Source: Chloroflexota bacterium
Lineage (GTDB): Bacteria > Chloroflexota > Dehalococcoidia > UBA2979
Assembly: GCA_009843585.1 (NCBI GenBank)
Contig: VYDC01000017.1
Coordinates: forward strand, 1-14,747
Length of the DNA: 14,747 nt
Reading direction: 5' to 3'
Of the stretch, positions 1-8,283 are shown in pieces; the stretch's first letter is position 1, and each line of letters opens with the position of its first letter. Made by a program: the position numbers and the translations under genes. Under the pieces are notes generated by a model. The model made no database searches and was not told where the DNA came from. It worked only from the letters and a program-made list of their open reading frames with translations.

Positions 1-1253
<1,253 letters not shown>

Positions 1254-1379
1254 CCCGCACCTCCCGGGTCCGAGAACGCGCGGCTCCCGCCGCGGCCGGC
1301 GTGCGCGCCGGCGGGGCTCTCGCTCACGGCGCCCACACTGTACGGTGTACCTCTCCGCGAATCGACGAGAGGAGGAGCC
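1254..1379. promoter_or_regulatory. Divergent intergenic region with weak promoter candidates
   Basis: This 126-nt gap separates the divergent YyaL-type and YHS genes and should hold a promoter for each. Around 1337-1350 is an AT-richer patch containing TGTACGGTGTAC. On the minus strand it gives TACAGT (1342-1337), four of six matches to a bacterial -10, about 80 nt before the YyaL-type start. On the plus strand it gives TACGGT (1341-1346), 33 nt before the YHS start. No convincing -35 was found for either. GAGAGGAGGAG at 1367-1377 is the YHS Shine-Dalgarno. The role is inferred from position; the motifs themselves are weak. Confidence 0.3.
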
Positions 1380-1586
1380 GTGGTCTCGTGGTTGAGGGGC
1401 CGGCTACTCGGCGATCGCACCGCCATCGACCCGATCTGCGGCATGGAGGTCGACCGCCACAACCCCCCGGGCGGATCGGCCCGGCACGAGGGCGTGACGT
1501 ACTACTTCTGCGCCACCGGATGCCGCCTCGAGTTCGGGGAGGATCCCGAGGGCTACCTCTCGGGCGAGAAGAAGATGGAGATGTAG
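1380..1586 (+). CDS. Small YHS-domain protein (68 aa)
   Basis: The GTG at 1380 sits right behind the strong purine-rich Shine-Dalgarno GAGAGGAGGAG, which decides the start; the reading frame is open far upstream but lacks a comparable signal. The protein is almost entirely one YHS domain: DPICGMEVD (residues 17-25), then ARHEGVTYYFCATGC (34-48), then EFGEDPEGYL (51-60). Cysteines 20, 44 and 48 are in the positions typical of YHS domains, which occur in heavy-metal ATPases, mercury/copper proteins and stand-alone small proteins and are thought to bind metal. A short basic N-terminus (WLRGRLLGDR) precedes the domain; there is no signal peptide or membrane segment. No metal transporter is visible nearby, so the partner is unknown. 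Assignment is secure at domain level only. Confidence 0.88.
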   Translation: MVSWLRGRLLGDRTAIDPICGMEVDRHNPPGGSARHEGVTYYFCATGCRLEFGEDPEGYLSGEKKMEM

Positions 1587-1619
1587 CCCCGCCGGTACCC
1601 CTTCCCCGGCGCGGTCCCC

Positions 1620-1639
1620 CACCGGCCTCCCTCCCGGTG
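1620..1639 (+). terminator. Possible hairpin terminator after YHS gene
   Basis: CACCGG (1620-1625) and CCGGTG (1634-1639) can pair as a 6-bp stem around an 8-nt C/T loop, 33 nt after the YHS stop and before the membrane-protein gene. There is no T-run, so it is at best a weak or unconventional terminator. In DNA this GC-rich, short hairpins are frequent by chance. Confidence 0.25.
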
Positions 1640-1674
1640 AGCCGGCGCTGCTGGCGCGGAGCGCGGGGCGCGGT

Positions 1675-1680
1675 CAGACT
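1675..1680 (+). promoter_or_regulatory. Candidate -10 element for a leaderless transcript
   Basis: CAGACT lies 6 nt before the GTG start at 1687, and no Shine-Dalgarno precedes that start. If this is a -10, transcription would begin at or next to the start codon, giving a leaderless mRNA, which is common in actinobacteria. No good -35 was seen. This is inference from spacing alone. Confidence 0.2.
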
Positions 1681-1686
1681 GCCCGC

Positions 1687-2859
1687 GTGACGCCGCTGCT
1701 CCGCCCGCTGCGCCGCCCGCAGGCGCTCGTCTACGCGCTGGTGGCGGCCGCGCTCCTGCTCACCACCGTGGTCGTGCCGCAGGCGGGCGCCTTCGAGATA
1801 CCCCCGCTCAACCCGTTCGGCGCCGAGTCCTTCGAGGGCGAGGTGCTCGCCGTCGAGGAGACCGGGCGCGAGCAGACCCCGGTCGGCACCATCCTCAGCC
1901 AGCGCATCGTGGTGCGGCTGCAGGGCGGCGAGGCGATCGTCATCGAGCGGCAGTTCCTCGAGGGCGACACGATCGGACTCCCGGTCCAGGCGGGCGACCG
2001 CGTGCTCGTGACGGCGAACGAGAACCCGGGCGGCACCGCCTACTTCATCGCCGACCGCTCGCGGGCGCAGCCGCTGTGGTGGCTGGCCGTCGCGTTCTGC
2101 GCTCTCGTGGCGCTGGTCGGACGGAGCCGCGGTGCCTGGTCGCTGCTCGGGCTGGCGGCGAGCTTCCTGGTGATCGCGCGCTTCATCCTGCCGGCCATCC
2201 TCACCGGCTGGGATCCCGTCGTCGCGACCGTGCTCGGCGCGGGCGTCATCGCCTTCGCGACGCTCGTGCTCGCCCACGGCGCGAACTGGAAGACCGCCGC
2301 GGCCCTCGGCGGCACCGCGCTCAGCCTCGCGCTCGCCTTCGCGCTCGCGCGCTTCGGCGTGGGGTTCGTCGAGCTGACCGGGCTCGCGGACGAGCACTCC
2401 GTCGCGCTCAACATCCTCTCCGAGAGCGCCGTCGACGCCCGGGGGCTGCTCCTGGCCGGGATCATCATCGGCGCCCTGGGCGTCCTCGACGACGTCACCG
2501 CGACGCAGGCCTCCGCCGTCTTCGAGCTGCGCCGCGCGAACCGGGCCCTGGGGGTCGGCGAGCTCTTCGCGCGCGGCCTCAACGTCGGCCGCGACCACAT
2601 CGCCTCGACCGTGAACACGCTGGTGCTCGCCTACGCCGGCGCCTCGCTGCCGCTCATGGCGCTGCTCGCCTCGCAGGCCGAGCCGCTCGGTCTCCTCGTC
2701 AGCCGCGACCTGCTCGCGACCGAGATCGTCCGCACGCTCGTCGGGAGCATGGGGATCGTCGCCGCCGTGCCCATCACGACCGGCATCGCCGCGGTGCTCG
2801 CGGCGTCGGGCCGCGCCGAGGGCGAGGAAACGGCGCCCATCGACGCCGGCCGGCGCTAG
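1687..2859 (+). CDS. YibE/F-family multi-pass membrane protein
   Basis: The 390-aa protein has an N-terminal signal-anchor (about residues 12-32), then a roughly 95-residue extracytoplasmic segment with a small beta-rich look (FEGEVLAVEE, QRIVVRLQGGEAIVIERQF, VQAGDRVLV). About seven further hydrophobic segments follow (near 129-145, 149-173, 177-197, 202-222, 253-270, 306-328, 347-372). The conserved YibE/F signatures are GVLDDVTATQASAV (264-277) and GRDHIASTVNTLVLAYAG (301-318). The family is widespread in Firmicutes and Actinomycetota and is suspected of transport or export; no substrate is established. The GTG at 1687 is chosen because it includes the whole signal-anchor, although it lacks a Shine-Dalgarno. 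The stop codon TAG overlaps the stop of putA on the other strand. Family is secure, function is unknown. Confidence 0.93.
   Translation: MTPLLRPLRRPQALVYALVAAALLLTTVVVPQAGAFEIPPLNPFGAESFEGEVLAVEETGREQTPVGTILSQRIVVRLQGGEAIVIERQFLEGDTIGLPVQAGDRVLVTANENPGGTAYFIADRSRAQPLWWLAVAFCALVALVGRSRGAWSLLGLAASFLVIARFILPAILTGWDPVVATVLGAGVIAFATLVLAHGANWKTAAALGGTALSLALAFALARFGVGFVELTGLADEHSVALNILSESAVDARGLLLAGIIIGALGVLDDVTATQASAVFELRRANRALGVGELFARGLNVGRDHIASTVNTLVLAYAGASLPLMALLASQAEPLGLLVSRDLLATEIVRTLVGSMGIVAAVPITTGIAAVLAASGRAEGEETAPIDAGRR
2856..2859. other. CTAG shared by two convergent stop codons
   Basis: The palindrome CTAG gives TAG (2857-2859) to the YibE/F gene on the plus strand and TAG (2858-2856) to putA on the minus strand. 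The two genes therefore overlap by four bases with no intergenic space, and each transcript must end inside, or be read as antisense to, the other gene. Confidence 0.95.
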
Positions 2860-5800
2860 CTGCCACCGCGCGCCGGGCCCGGCCGCCGGGCGGCGCCGAA
2901 GCCCAGCTCCGCGCCGTGGCGGAGCGTCCGCACCGCGACGACCCTCGGCCAGCAGAAGCGCCGCACGAAGCCCGGCTCGCCCGCCTGCGGACCGTCCAGC
3001 CGCGAGATCAGGGCCTTCAGGGAGCGCTGTCCCGGGGCCGTCTCGCCGAGCTCTCCGTGGAGTGCGCGCGCGAGGGCGGGGCCCCCGTCCGACGCCGCGA
3101 ACGAGACCTCGGGGCGGCGGGCCGAGAGCAGCATCGGCTCCAGGCCCTCCGCGACGCGCAGCGCCCCCTCCGGCGCGCCCGCGCGAAGGAGCGCCTCGAC
3201 GGCCGGGGCGAGCGCCGGCGCGTCGAAGAGCGCGAGCCCGTTGCCGGCGAGGAGCGGGGCGGCGAGCCACCACGCCGCCTCCGGGCCCGCGGCGTGCAGC
3301 AGGCCCAGGCCCCGCGGCGTGTCGTAGCGCAGCTCCGTGCTCTGCCCGGCGACCGGGATCGTCGGCTGCGGCCGGGCGAGCTCGCGCCGCGCCGCCTGCG
3401 CCGCCGAGAGGAGCGCGGAGGCCCCGTCGCGCCGGCCCTGGTCGGCGAGGATCACCGCGGCGCGCTCGACGACCTCGATGCGCCGCTCGAGCGGCGCGTC
3501 CCAGGGGAGGGACGGCAGGACGGGCCCGCGGGGCCCCGCCTCGGGCGACCCCCCGGGTCGCGGGGCGCCGTCCGCAGGGAGGTCCGTGCGCCGGACGAAG
3601 CCCCACAGGTAGTCGGCGCCGCCGGCCTTCGGGCCGGTCCCCGACATCTTCATGCCGCCGAAGGGCTCGACGCCGACCCGGGCGGCCGTGATCGCGCGGT
3701 TGGCGTAGACGTTGCCGGCCTGAAGGGCGCGCGCGGCGCGCGCGATCGTCGCCGGGCTCCGCGAGTAGATCCCTGCCGTGAGGCCGTAGTCGGTCCCGTT
3801 CGCGAGCGCGTACGCCTCCTCCTCGCTGGCGCAGGGGATCAACGCCAGGATCGGGCCGAAGAGCTCCTCGGTCGCGGTGCGCGCCGAGGCGGCGGCGGCG
3901 GCCGGGAGCTCGACGATGAGCGGTCCGAGGACCAGGCTCCCGCCCCCGGCGGCGCGCTCCTCGAGGCGATCGAGGAGCACCTCGCCCTCGTCGCGGGCGA
4001 TCCCGGCGTCGCGCCGGAGCCTTTGCAGCGCCTCGCGATCGATGACCGGGTTTACCTGGGTCCCGGGCGCATCGGCGCTCCCGATGCGGAGGCTCCTCGC
4101 CGCGTCGACCAGGCGATCGCGGATCCCCCCGTACGCGGGCCCGGTCACCAGCACGCGCGAGGCCGCCGAGCACTTCTGGTTGGCGTGGCCGAAGGCCGAG
4201 CGCATGACGCCGTCGACGACCTCGTCCGGGTCGGCGTCGGAGAAGACGAGCACCGCGTTCTTGCCCCCCATCTCGGCGACCAGCGTCTTCGTCCGGGCGC
4301 CGCCCGAGGGCTCGACGCGGGCGACGATCTCGTGGAGCTCCGTGCCGACCGCCCTCGACCCCGTGAACGCCACCATCTGAACGTCCGGGCTCTCCGCGAG
4401 CTCCCGGCCCGCCGTCTCGCCGCGGCCGGGCAGGGCGATGAGCGCGTCGTCCGGGACCCCGGCCTCGTGCAGGAGGGCCGCCAGGCGCCCGCCGAGCAAG
4501 GGCGTCTGCTCGGCGGGCTTGAGGACGACGGCGTTCCCCGACGCCAGCGCCGCGGCCGTCATCCCGCACGGGATGGCGAGCGGGAAGTTCCAGGGCGGGA
4601 TCACCGCCACCACGCCCCGGGGCGCGATGCGTCCGGAGGCGGCGCCGAAGAGCTCCTCCGCCTGGGCGGCGTAGTAGCGCAGGAAGTCGACGGCCTCCTC
4701 GACCTCGGTCCAGGCCCCGGAGCGCTCGCGGCCGCCCTCGTGCACCACCCAGGCCGCGAACTCGTGGCCGCGCGCGTAGAGCAGGTCGGCCGCCCGCAGG
4801 AGGACCGCCGCCCGCTCCGCGACGGGGGTCGCCGCCCAGCCGGCGGCGGCTGAGGCGGCTGAGGCGACGGCGCGCCGGGTCGCCTCGACGCCCGCGAACT
4901 CGGCGACGCCCACCGGCTCCGACCCCGGATGCGACGGGCTCGTGATCACGCGGGTCTCGGCGGGGGGCAGGGCGGCGCCGCCGGCGCGGAGCGGGAGGCG
5001 CTCCCCCCAGCGTTGCCTGGTCTCAGCGAGAGCCGTCTCGAACGCCTCGCGGAAGCCGGGATCGAACCACCGCGCCTCCGGCGCGCGCGTGAAGGCGCCG
5101 GGGGTGGCGGCGGGCCGGGAGGGTTCGGGCCCGGGGGACGCCGGAGGCGGACGCAGCAGCTCCCCGGGCGGCGCGCCCGCGCGCCCCTGCAGCAGGATCC
5201 CGGCCTGCGAGGAGTTCTCGAGCACCCGCCTCACCAGGTAGGCCATCCCCGGCAGGAGCTCGCCCGACGGCACGTAGTCGCGCGCCGCCCACCCGAGCCT
5301 GGCCAGCGCGCGGCTCAGCCCCTCGGCGGTGCGGAAGAGGGTCTGGTGCTCGACCGCCTGGTCAGGCAGCCCCGCCGCCTCACGGAGCGCCTCGGCCAGC
5401 GCGTGCGCGCGGGCGTTGTGGCTCCCGACGGCGACCAGGAGCGCCGGGTGCCGCCCGACCAGCCGGGCGAGGATGCGCTCGAAGGCCGCGTCGGTGGCCG
5501 ACTTCTGCGTGAAGACGGGCGTCTCCCGCGAGGCGGCCCGGGCGACGATGTTCTCGTAGTCCCAGTAGGCGCCCTTGACGAGCCGCACCTGCACCGGAGC
5601 GCCGCGCGAGCGGACGAAGGCGACGAGCTCGTCGGCGTGCCGGTCGGCGGCGCGCAGGTAGGCCTGCAGCACGATCCCCGCACCGGGCCAGCCGCCGAAG
5701 CGCTCGCCGCGCGCGAAGGTGCGTGTGAAGAGCTCCCAGGTGAGGTCCCGGTACTCGAACTGCTCCATGTCGACGGTGACGCCGATGCCCGAGCGCTCCG

Positions 5801-6473
5801 CGGCCTCCACGATCGCCTCGAGCGGCGGCCGCGCGCGCGCGATCGTCCCCTCGGGGTCGACGGGGGTGAAGTGCGCGGTGAGCGAGGAGAGCTTGAGCGA
5901 GACCTGCAGCGCGAAGACGCCGCCCGCAGTCATCTCCCCGGCCGCCGGGTCGCCCGCCAGCCCCTCGATGAGCTCGAGATAGCGCGCGACGTAGGCGTCG
6001 GCCTCGCGCTCGCTCAGGACGGCCTCCCCGAGGAGATCGAACGAGGGGAGGCGGCCGTGCCGGCCCAGCCACCGCGCCGTCTCCCCGACGCCGTCGCCGC
6101 CCGCGGGCGTGATGAAGCGACGCGCGAAGAGCTCGGCGGCGCGCCGCGAGCTCTCGCCGACGACGCGCGCCGGCACGTGCTCATCGCGGGCGAGGCGGAG
6201 CAGCCAGCGCAGGCCGCGGGGCAGCCCGGGGAAGTCCTCCCCGAAGTACTCGGCCGCGAGCCGCTTGGTCTCCGCGCCGCCGCTGTCGTGATCCAGCGAG
6301 GCCAGCACGTCCAGGTAGCGCAGCAGGCGTCCGCGGAACCGCTCGTCGCCCGCGGTGACGGCGAGCAGCCAGTCCTGCATGCGCTCGGCCGGGCCCGGGC
6401 GGTAGGCGGAGGCCGCGGCGAGCAGCGCGCGTCCCAGCTGCTGCGTGCGCTCCTCGACCACGTCGGCGCTCAT
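2856..6473 (-). CDS. putA: Bifunctional proline dehydrogenase / L-glutamate gamma-semialdehyde dehydrogenase (long PutA)
   Basis: The 1205-aa enzyme oxidises proline to glutamate in two steps, passing electrons to FAD/quinone and then NAD+. The FAD-binding PRODH barrel spans about 100-430: LQVSLKLSSLTAHF (189-202), RLVKGAYWDYEN (297-308), and AYLVRRVLEN (411-420), whose Arg415, Arg416 and Glu419 match the proline-contacting residues of E. coli PutA. A Pro/Ala-rich linker (about 430-465) leads to the aldehyde dehydrogenase domain (about 470-975) with VVAVIPPWNFPLAIPCG, VAFTGSRAVG (701-710), EMGGKN with Glu734, and GHANQKCSAASR with catalytic Cys768. The last ~220 residues resemble the extra C-terminal ALDH-like domain of long (type B/C) PutAs, which caps the substrate tunnel. 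There is no N-terminal ribbon-helix-helix, so this PutA should not repress its own gene. The ATG at 6473 has GAGGAGG upstream. It is convergent with YibE/F and divergent from the decarboxylase. Confidence 0.97.
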   Translation of the reverse strand: MSADVVEERTQQLGRALLAAASAYRPGPAERMQDWLLAVTAGDERFRGRLLRYLDVLASLDHDSGGAETKRLAAEYFGEDFPGLPRGLRWLLRLARDEHVPARVVGESSRRAAELFARRFITPAGGDGVGETARWLGRHGRLPSFDLLGEAVLSEREADAYVARYLELIEGLAGDPAAGEMTAGGVFALQVSLKLSSLTAHFTPVDPEGTIARARPPLEAIVEAAERSGIGVTVDMEQFEYRDLTWELFTRTFARGERFGGWPGAGIVLQAYLRAADRHADELVAFVRSRGAPVQVRLVKGAYWDYENIVARAASRETPVFTQKSATDAAFERILARLVGRHPALLVAVGSHNARAHALAEALREAAGLPDQAVEHQTLFRTAEGLSRALARLGWAARDYVPSGELLPGMAYLVRRVLENSSQAGILLQGRAGAPPGELLRPPPASPGPEPSRPAATPGAFTRAPEARWFDPGFREAFETALAETRQRWGERLPLRAGGAALPPAETRVITSPSHPGSEPVGVAEFAGVEATRRAVASAASAAAGWAATPVAERAAVLLRAADLLYARGHEFAAWVVHEGGRERSGAWTEVEEAVDFLRYYAAQAEELFGAASGRIAPRGVVAVIPPWNFPLAIPCGMTAAALASGNAVVLKPAEQTPLLGGRLAALLHEAGVPDDALIALPGRGETAGRELAESPDVQMVAFTGSRAVGTELHEIVARVEPSGGARTKTLVAEMGGKNAVLVFSDADPDEVVDGVMRSAFGHANQKCSAASRVLVTGPAYGGIRDRLVDAARSLRIGSADAPGTQVNPVIDREALQRLRRDAGIARDEGEVLLDRLEERAAGGGSLVLGPLIVELPAAAAASARTATEELFGPILALIPCASEEEAYALANGTDYGLTAGIYSRSPATIARAARALQAGNVYANRAITAARVGVEPFGGMKMSGTGPKAGGADYLWGFVRRTDLPADGAPRPGGSPEAGPRGPVLPSLPWDAPLERRIEVVERAAVILADQGRRDGASALLSAAQAARRELARPQPTIPVAGQSTELRYDTPRGLGLLHAAGPEAAWWLAAPLLAGNGLALFDAPALAPAVEALLRAGAPEGALRVAEGLEPMLLSARRPEVSFAASDGGPALARALHGELGETAPGQRSLKALISRLDGPQAGEPGFVRRFCWPRVVAVRTLRHGAELGFGAARRPGPARGGS
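2872..2883. terminator. GC palindrome just inside the putA 3' end, possible terminator
   Basis: GCCGGGCCCGGC is a perfect 12-bp palindrome starting 13 nt after the YibE/F stop and lying inside the last codons of putA. It is the nearest structured element that could slow RNA polymerase leaving the YibE/F gene. It lacks a loop and a T-run, so the call is weak. Confidence 0.2.
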
Positions 6474-6507
6474 CGCCCGCCTCCTCGGGCGCCCGCGCGC
6501 CCGGTCG

Positions 6508-6536
6508 ATCAGAGCCGACGCGCCCGCCGCTGTCGA
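6508..6536 (-). promoter_or_regulatory. Candidate putA promoter
   Basis: Read on the minus strand, TCGACA (6536-6531; five of six matches to TTGACA) is followed after exactly 17 nt by TCTGAT (6513-6508; four of six to TATAAT), about 35 nt before the putA start. Spacing and position fit a housekeeping-sigma promoter. The match was found by eye and has not been tested statistically. Confidence 0.35.
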
Positions 6537-6558
6537 GGCGGCGCCGGCGCCGCGGTTC

Positions 6559-6587
6559 TAGGCAGGCGCCGCCCCGGGCGATAGCCT
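6559..6587 (+). promoter_or_regulatory. Weak candidate promoter for the decarboxylase gene
   Basis: TAGGCA (6559-6564) and TAGCCT (6582-6587) are 17 nt apart and lie upstream of the decarboxylase start at 6644. They match the -35 and -10 consensus at only four and three of six positions. The gap is divergent with putA, so a promoter for this strand is expected somewhere here. Confidence 0.22.
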
Positions 6588-6643
6588 GATGGGGAGACGA
6601 CGGCGCTACCGGGCCGGCCGCCGCACACGCCCGCCGGAGACCA

Positions 6644-7780
6644 ATGATGACCGAACCGGGCGCGGGGACGCTCAGGCGACTCGAGGAGCTGCGGTCGGAG
6701 TTCGACGACCTGGCGAGCCGCTTCCTCGGCTACCCGACCAACCAGAACTTCGACTACTCGGCGCTCTTGCCCTTCCTCCGCTACTGCGTGAACAACGTCG
6801 GCGACCCGTTCCACGAGAGCAACTTCGCCACCAACACCCACGAGATCGAGCGCGACGTGATTGGCCGCTTCGCCGCCCTGATGCGCATGCCGGCCGATCA
6901 GGCATGGGGTTATGTCACCAACGGGGGGACCGAGGGGAACATGTACGGCCTCTTCCTCGCCCGGGAGCTCTTCCCGGAGGGGATCGTCTACTTCTCCGAG
7001 GACACCCACTACAGCGTGCTCAAGATCACGCGCGTGCTCCGGACCCGCAACATCATGATCAAGAGCCAGGAGAGCGGGGAGATCGACTACGACGACCTCT
7101 ACGAGACGGTCCGTATCAACCGCGACGTCCCGGTCATCTTCATGGCGAACGTCGGCACGACGATGAAGGGAGCCGTCGACGACGTGCGCCGCGTCCGCGC
7201 GATCCTCGACGATCTCGCCATCACGCGGAGCTACATACACGGCGACGCCGCGCTCAGCGGCATGATCCTCCCGTTCGTCGACGATCCGCAGCCGCATACC
7301 TTCGCCGACGGCTTCGACAGCATCTCGATCAGCGGTCACAAGCTGATCGGCGCGCCGATACCGTGCGGGGTCGCGCTCACGCGCGCGGCCTACGTGGCGC
7401 GCATCGCGCGCTCCATCGAGTACGTCGGGGTCATGGACACCACCCTCACCGGCTCGCGCAACGGCCTGACGCCCCTGATGCTCTGGCTCGCCTGGGAGCG
7501 CTTCGGCGCCGAGGGGTTCCGCGAGATCGTCCGCGAGATGCTGGAGGTCGCCGCGTACGCGGTCGAGCGCCTGAACGGCCTGGGCATCCCGGCCTGGCGC
7601 CACCGGAACTCGGTGACGGTCGTGATCCCCCGGCCGAGCGACGAGGTGGTCGAGAAGTGGCAGCTCGCGCCCTACCAGGAGATCGCCCATCTGATCACGA
7701 TGCACCACGTCACGCGCGACCACATCGACCGGTTCGCGGACGATCTGGTGGCGGCTCTTCCCGTCACCGAGTCCGCCTGA
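6644..7780 (+). CDS. hdc: PLP-dependent histidine decarboxylase family (group II decarboxylase)
   Basis: The 378-aa protein has the length and motifs I recall for the Morganella morganii-type PLP histidine decarboxylase: AWGYVTNGGTEGNMYG (87-102), YFSEDTHYSVLKI (116-128), SGEIDYDDL (144-152), FMANVGTTMKGAVDD (166-180), GDAALSGMILPFVDD (200-214), SISGHKLIGAPIPCG (228-242) with the presumed PLP lysine Lys233, TGSRNGLTPLMLW (269-281) and WRHRNSVTVV (318-327), whose Ser323 falls at a residue known in that family to influence catalysis. The expected reaction is L-histidine to histamine plus CO2. Closely related enzymes in plants decarboxylate serine, so substrate is inferred. Two adjacent ATGs (6644, 6647) compete; GGAG at 6636-6639 is spaced better for the second. 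The gene is divergent from putA and followed after 55 nt by a tandem-ACT gene. Composition matches the neighbours, so there is no sign of recent transfer. Cytoplasmic. Confidence 0.87.
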   Translation: MMTEPGAGTLRRLEELRSEFDDLASRFLGYPTNQNFDYSALLPFLRYCVNNVGDPFHESNFATNTHEIERDVIGRFAALMRMPADQAWGYVTNGGTEGNMYGLFLARELFPEGIVYFSEDTHYSVLKITRVLRTRNIMIKSQESGEIDYDDLYETVRINRDVPVIFMANVGTTMKGAVDDVRRVRAILDDLAITRSYIHGDAALSGMILPFVDDPQPHTFADGFDSISISGHKLIGAPIPCGVALTRAAYVARIARSIEYVGVMDTTLTGSRNGLTPLMLWLAWERFGAEGFREIVREMLEVAAYAVERLNGLGIPAWRHRNSVTVVIPRPSDEVVEKWQLAPYQEIAHLITMHHVTRDHIDRFADDLVAALPVTESA

Positions 7781-7817
7781 GCGAGCGCAGCGGCTCGCGG
7801 CCGCCCCACGCGGCCGC
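7781..7817 (+). promoter_or_regulatory. Two overlapping hairpins between the decarboxylase and ACT genes
   Basis: Directly after the decarboxylase stop, GCGAGC (7781-7786) can pair with GCTCGC (7793-7798) around a 6-nt loop. Next, GCGGCCGC (7797-7804) can pair with a second GCGGCCGC (7810-7817) around the loop CCCAC. The two stems share bases 7797-7798, so both cannot form fully at once. The second ends just 7 nt before the AGAGGAGGG Shine-Dalgarno of the ACT gene. No T-run follows. It could act as a partial terminator, an mRNA-stabilising structure or an attenuator. The structure is plain in the sequence; the function is inference. Confidence 0.45.
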
Positions 7818-7835
7818 GCCCGCAGAGGAGGGCGT

Positions 7836-8228
7836 GTGAAGCGCATCATCGTGAGCACCAGGAACGAGGTCGGCGTCATAGCCGGCATCACCGCCACCCT
7901 CGCCGAGCGCGGCATCAACATCCACTCCATCGACACCGAGGGGGTCGGTGACCACGGCATGGTGATCGTCTCGACCGACGACGACGACGACGCCCTGCTC
8001 GCGCTCTCGCAGGCCGGATACCGCGCCGTGGCCGACGACGCGCTGGTGGTCCGGCTCCCCGACGAGCCGGGCGCCCTCGCTCGGCTCTCGACGCGGTTCC
8101 GCGACGCCGGCGTGAACATCCAGAGCATGCACATCCTCAACCGCCACGGCGGCCACGCGACGATCGCGCTCAGCGCCGACGACATCGACCTCGCGCGCGC
8201 CCTGGTGGACGAGAGCTCGACGATCTGA
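7836..8228 (+). CDS. Tandem ACT-domain protein (130 aa), probable amino-acid-binding regulator
   Basis: The protein consists of two ACT domains and nothing else. The first (about 1-62) has MKRIIVSTRNEVGVIAGITATLAERGINI-type sequence (split here as RNEVGVIAGI, AERGINIHSID). The second (about 68-128) has VVRLPDEPGALARLSTRF and AGVNIQSMHIL. An acidic run of five aspartates (about 50-54) links strands in the first domain. ACT domains bind small ligands, usually amino acids, at dimer interfaces. Without a DNA-binding or catalytic domain this protein probably acts by binding a partner protein or as a ligand sensor, as in GcvR-like proteins. The GTG at 7836 follows AGAGGAGGG at 7824-7832. It probably shares a transcript with the upstream decarboxylase, which suggests histidine or a related amino acid as ligand; that is inference. 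Domain assignment is secure. Confidence 0.88.
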   Translation: MKRIIVSTRNEVGVIAGITATLAERGINIHSIDTEGVGDHGMVIVSTDDDDDALLALSQAGYRAVADDALVVRLPDEPGALARLSTRFRDAGVNIQSMHILNRHGGHATIALSADDIDLARALVDESSTI

Positions 8229-8240
8229 GTGCCGCCCCCG

Positions 8241-8274
8241 GCGGCCCGCGCGGAGCGGCGCACCCCCGGGCCGC
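8241..8274 (+). terminator. Hairpin after the ACT gene, possible terminator
   Basis: GCGGCCCG (8241-8248) and CGGGCCGC (8267-8274) form a perfect 8-bp stem around an 18-nt loop, 12 nt after the ACT-gene stop. There is no T-run. It may end the decarboxylase-ACT transcript before the acyl-CoA dehydrogenase gene. Confidence 0.35.
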
Positions 8275-8283
8275 GGGTCGACG

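Noticed and set aside
1324..4569. Minus-strand open frame of over 1000 codons spanning three real genes
   Set aside because: Low-complexity Arg/Ala/Gly/Asp composition and overlap with YHS, YibE/F and PutA; a GC-content artefact.
2076..4853. Very long plus-strand open frame (over 900 codons) across the YibE/F and putA region
   Set aside because: It is antisense to or out of frame with well-recognised YibE/F and PutA proteins, is dominated by Arg, Ala, Gly and Pro as expected of GC-rich shadow frames, and shows no domain.
4847..4866. Short direct repeat GCGGCTGAG twice
   Set aside because: Lies in putA coding sequence for an Ala/Ser-rich stretch; codon-level low complexity, not a repeat element.
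4929..6584. 551-codon plus-strand open frame opposite the PRODH domain of putA
   Set aside because: Shadow of putA; no domain, and it runs through the putA promoter region.
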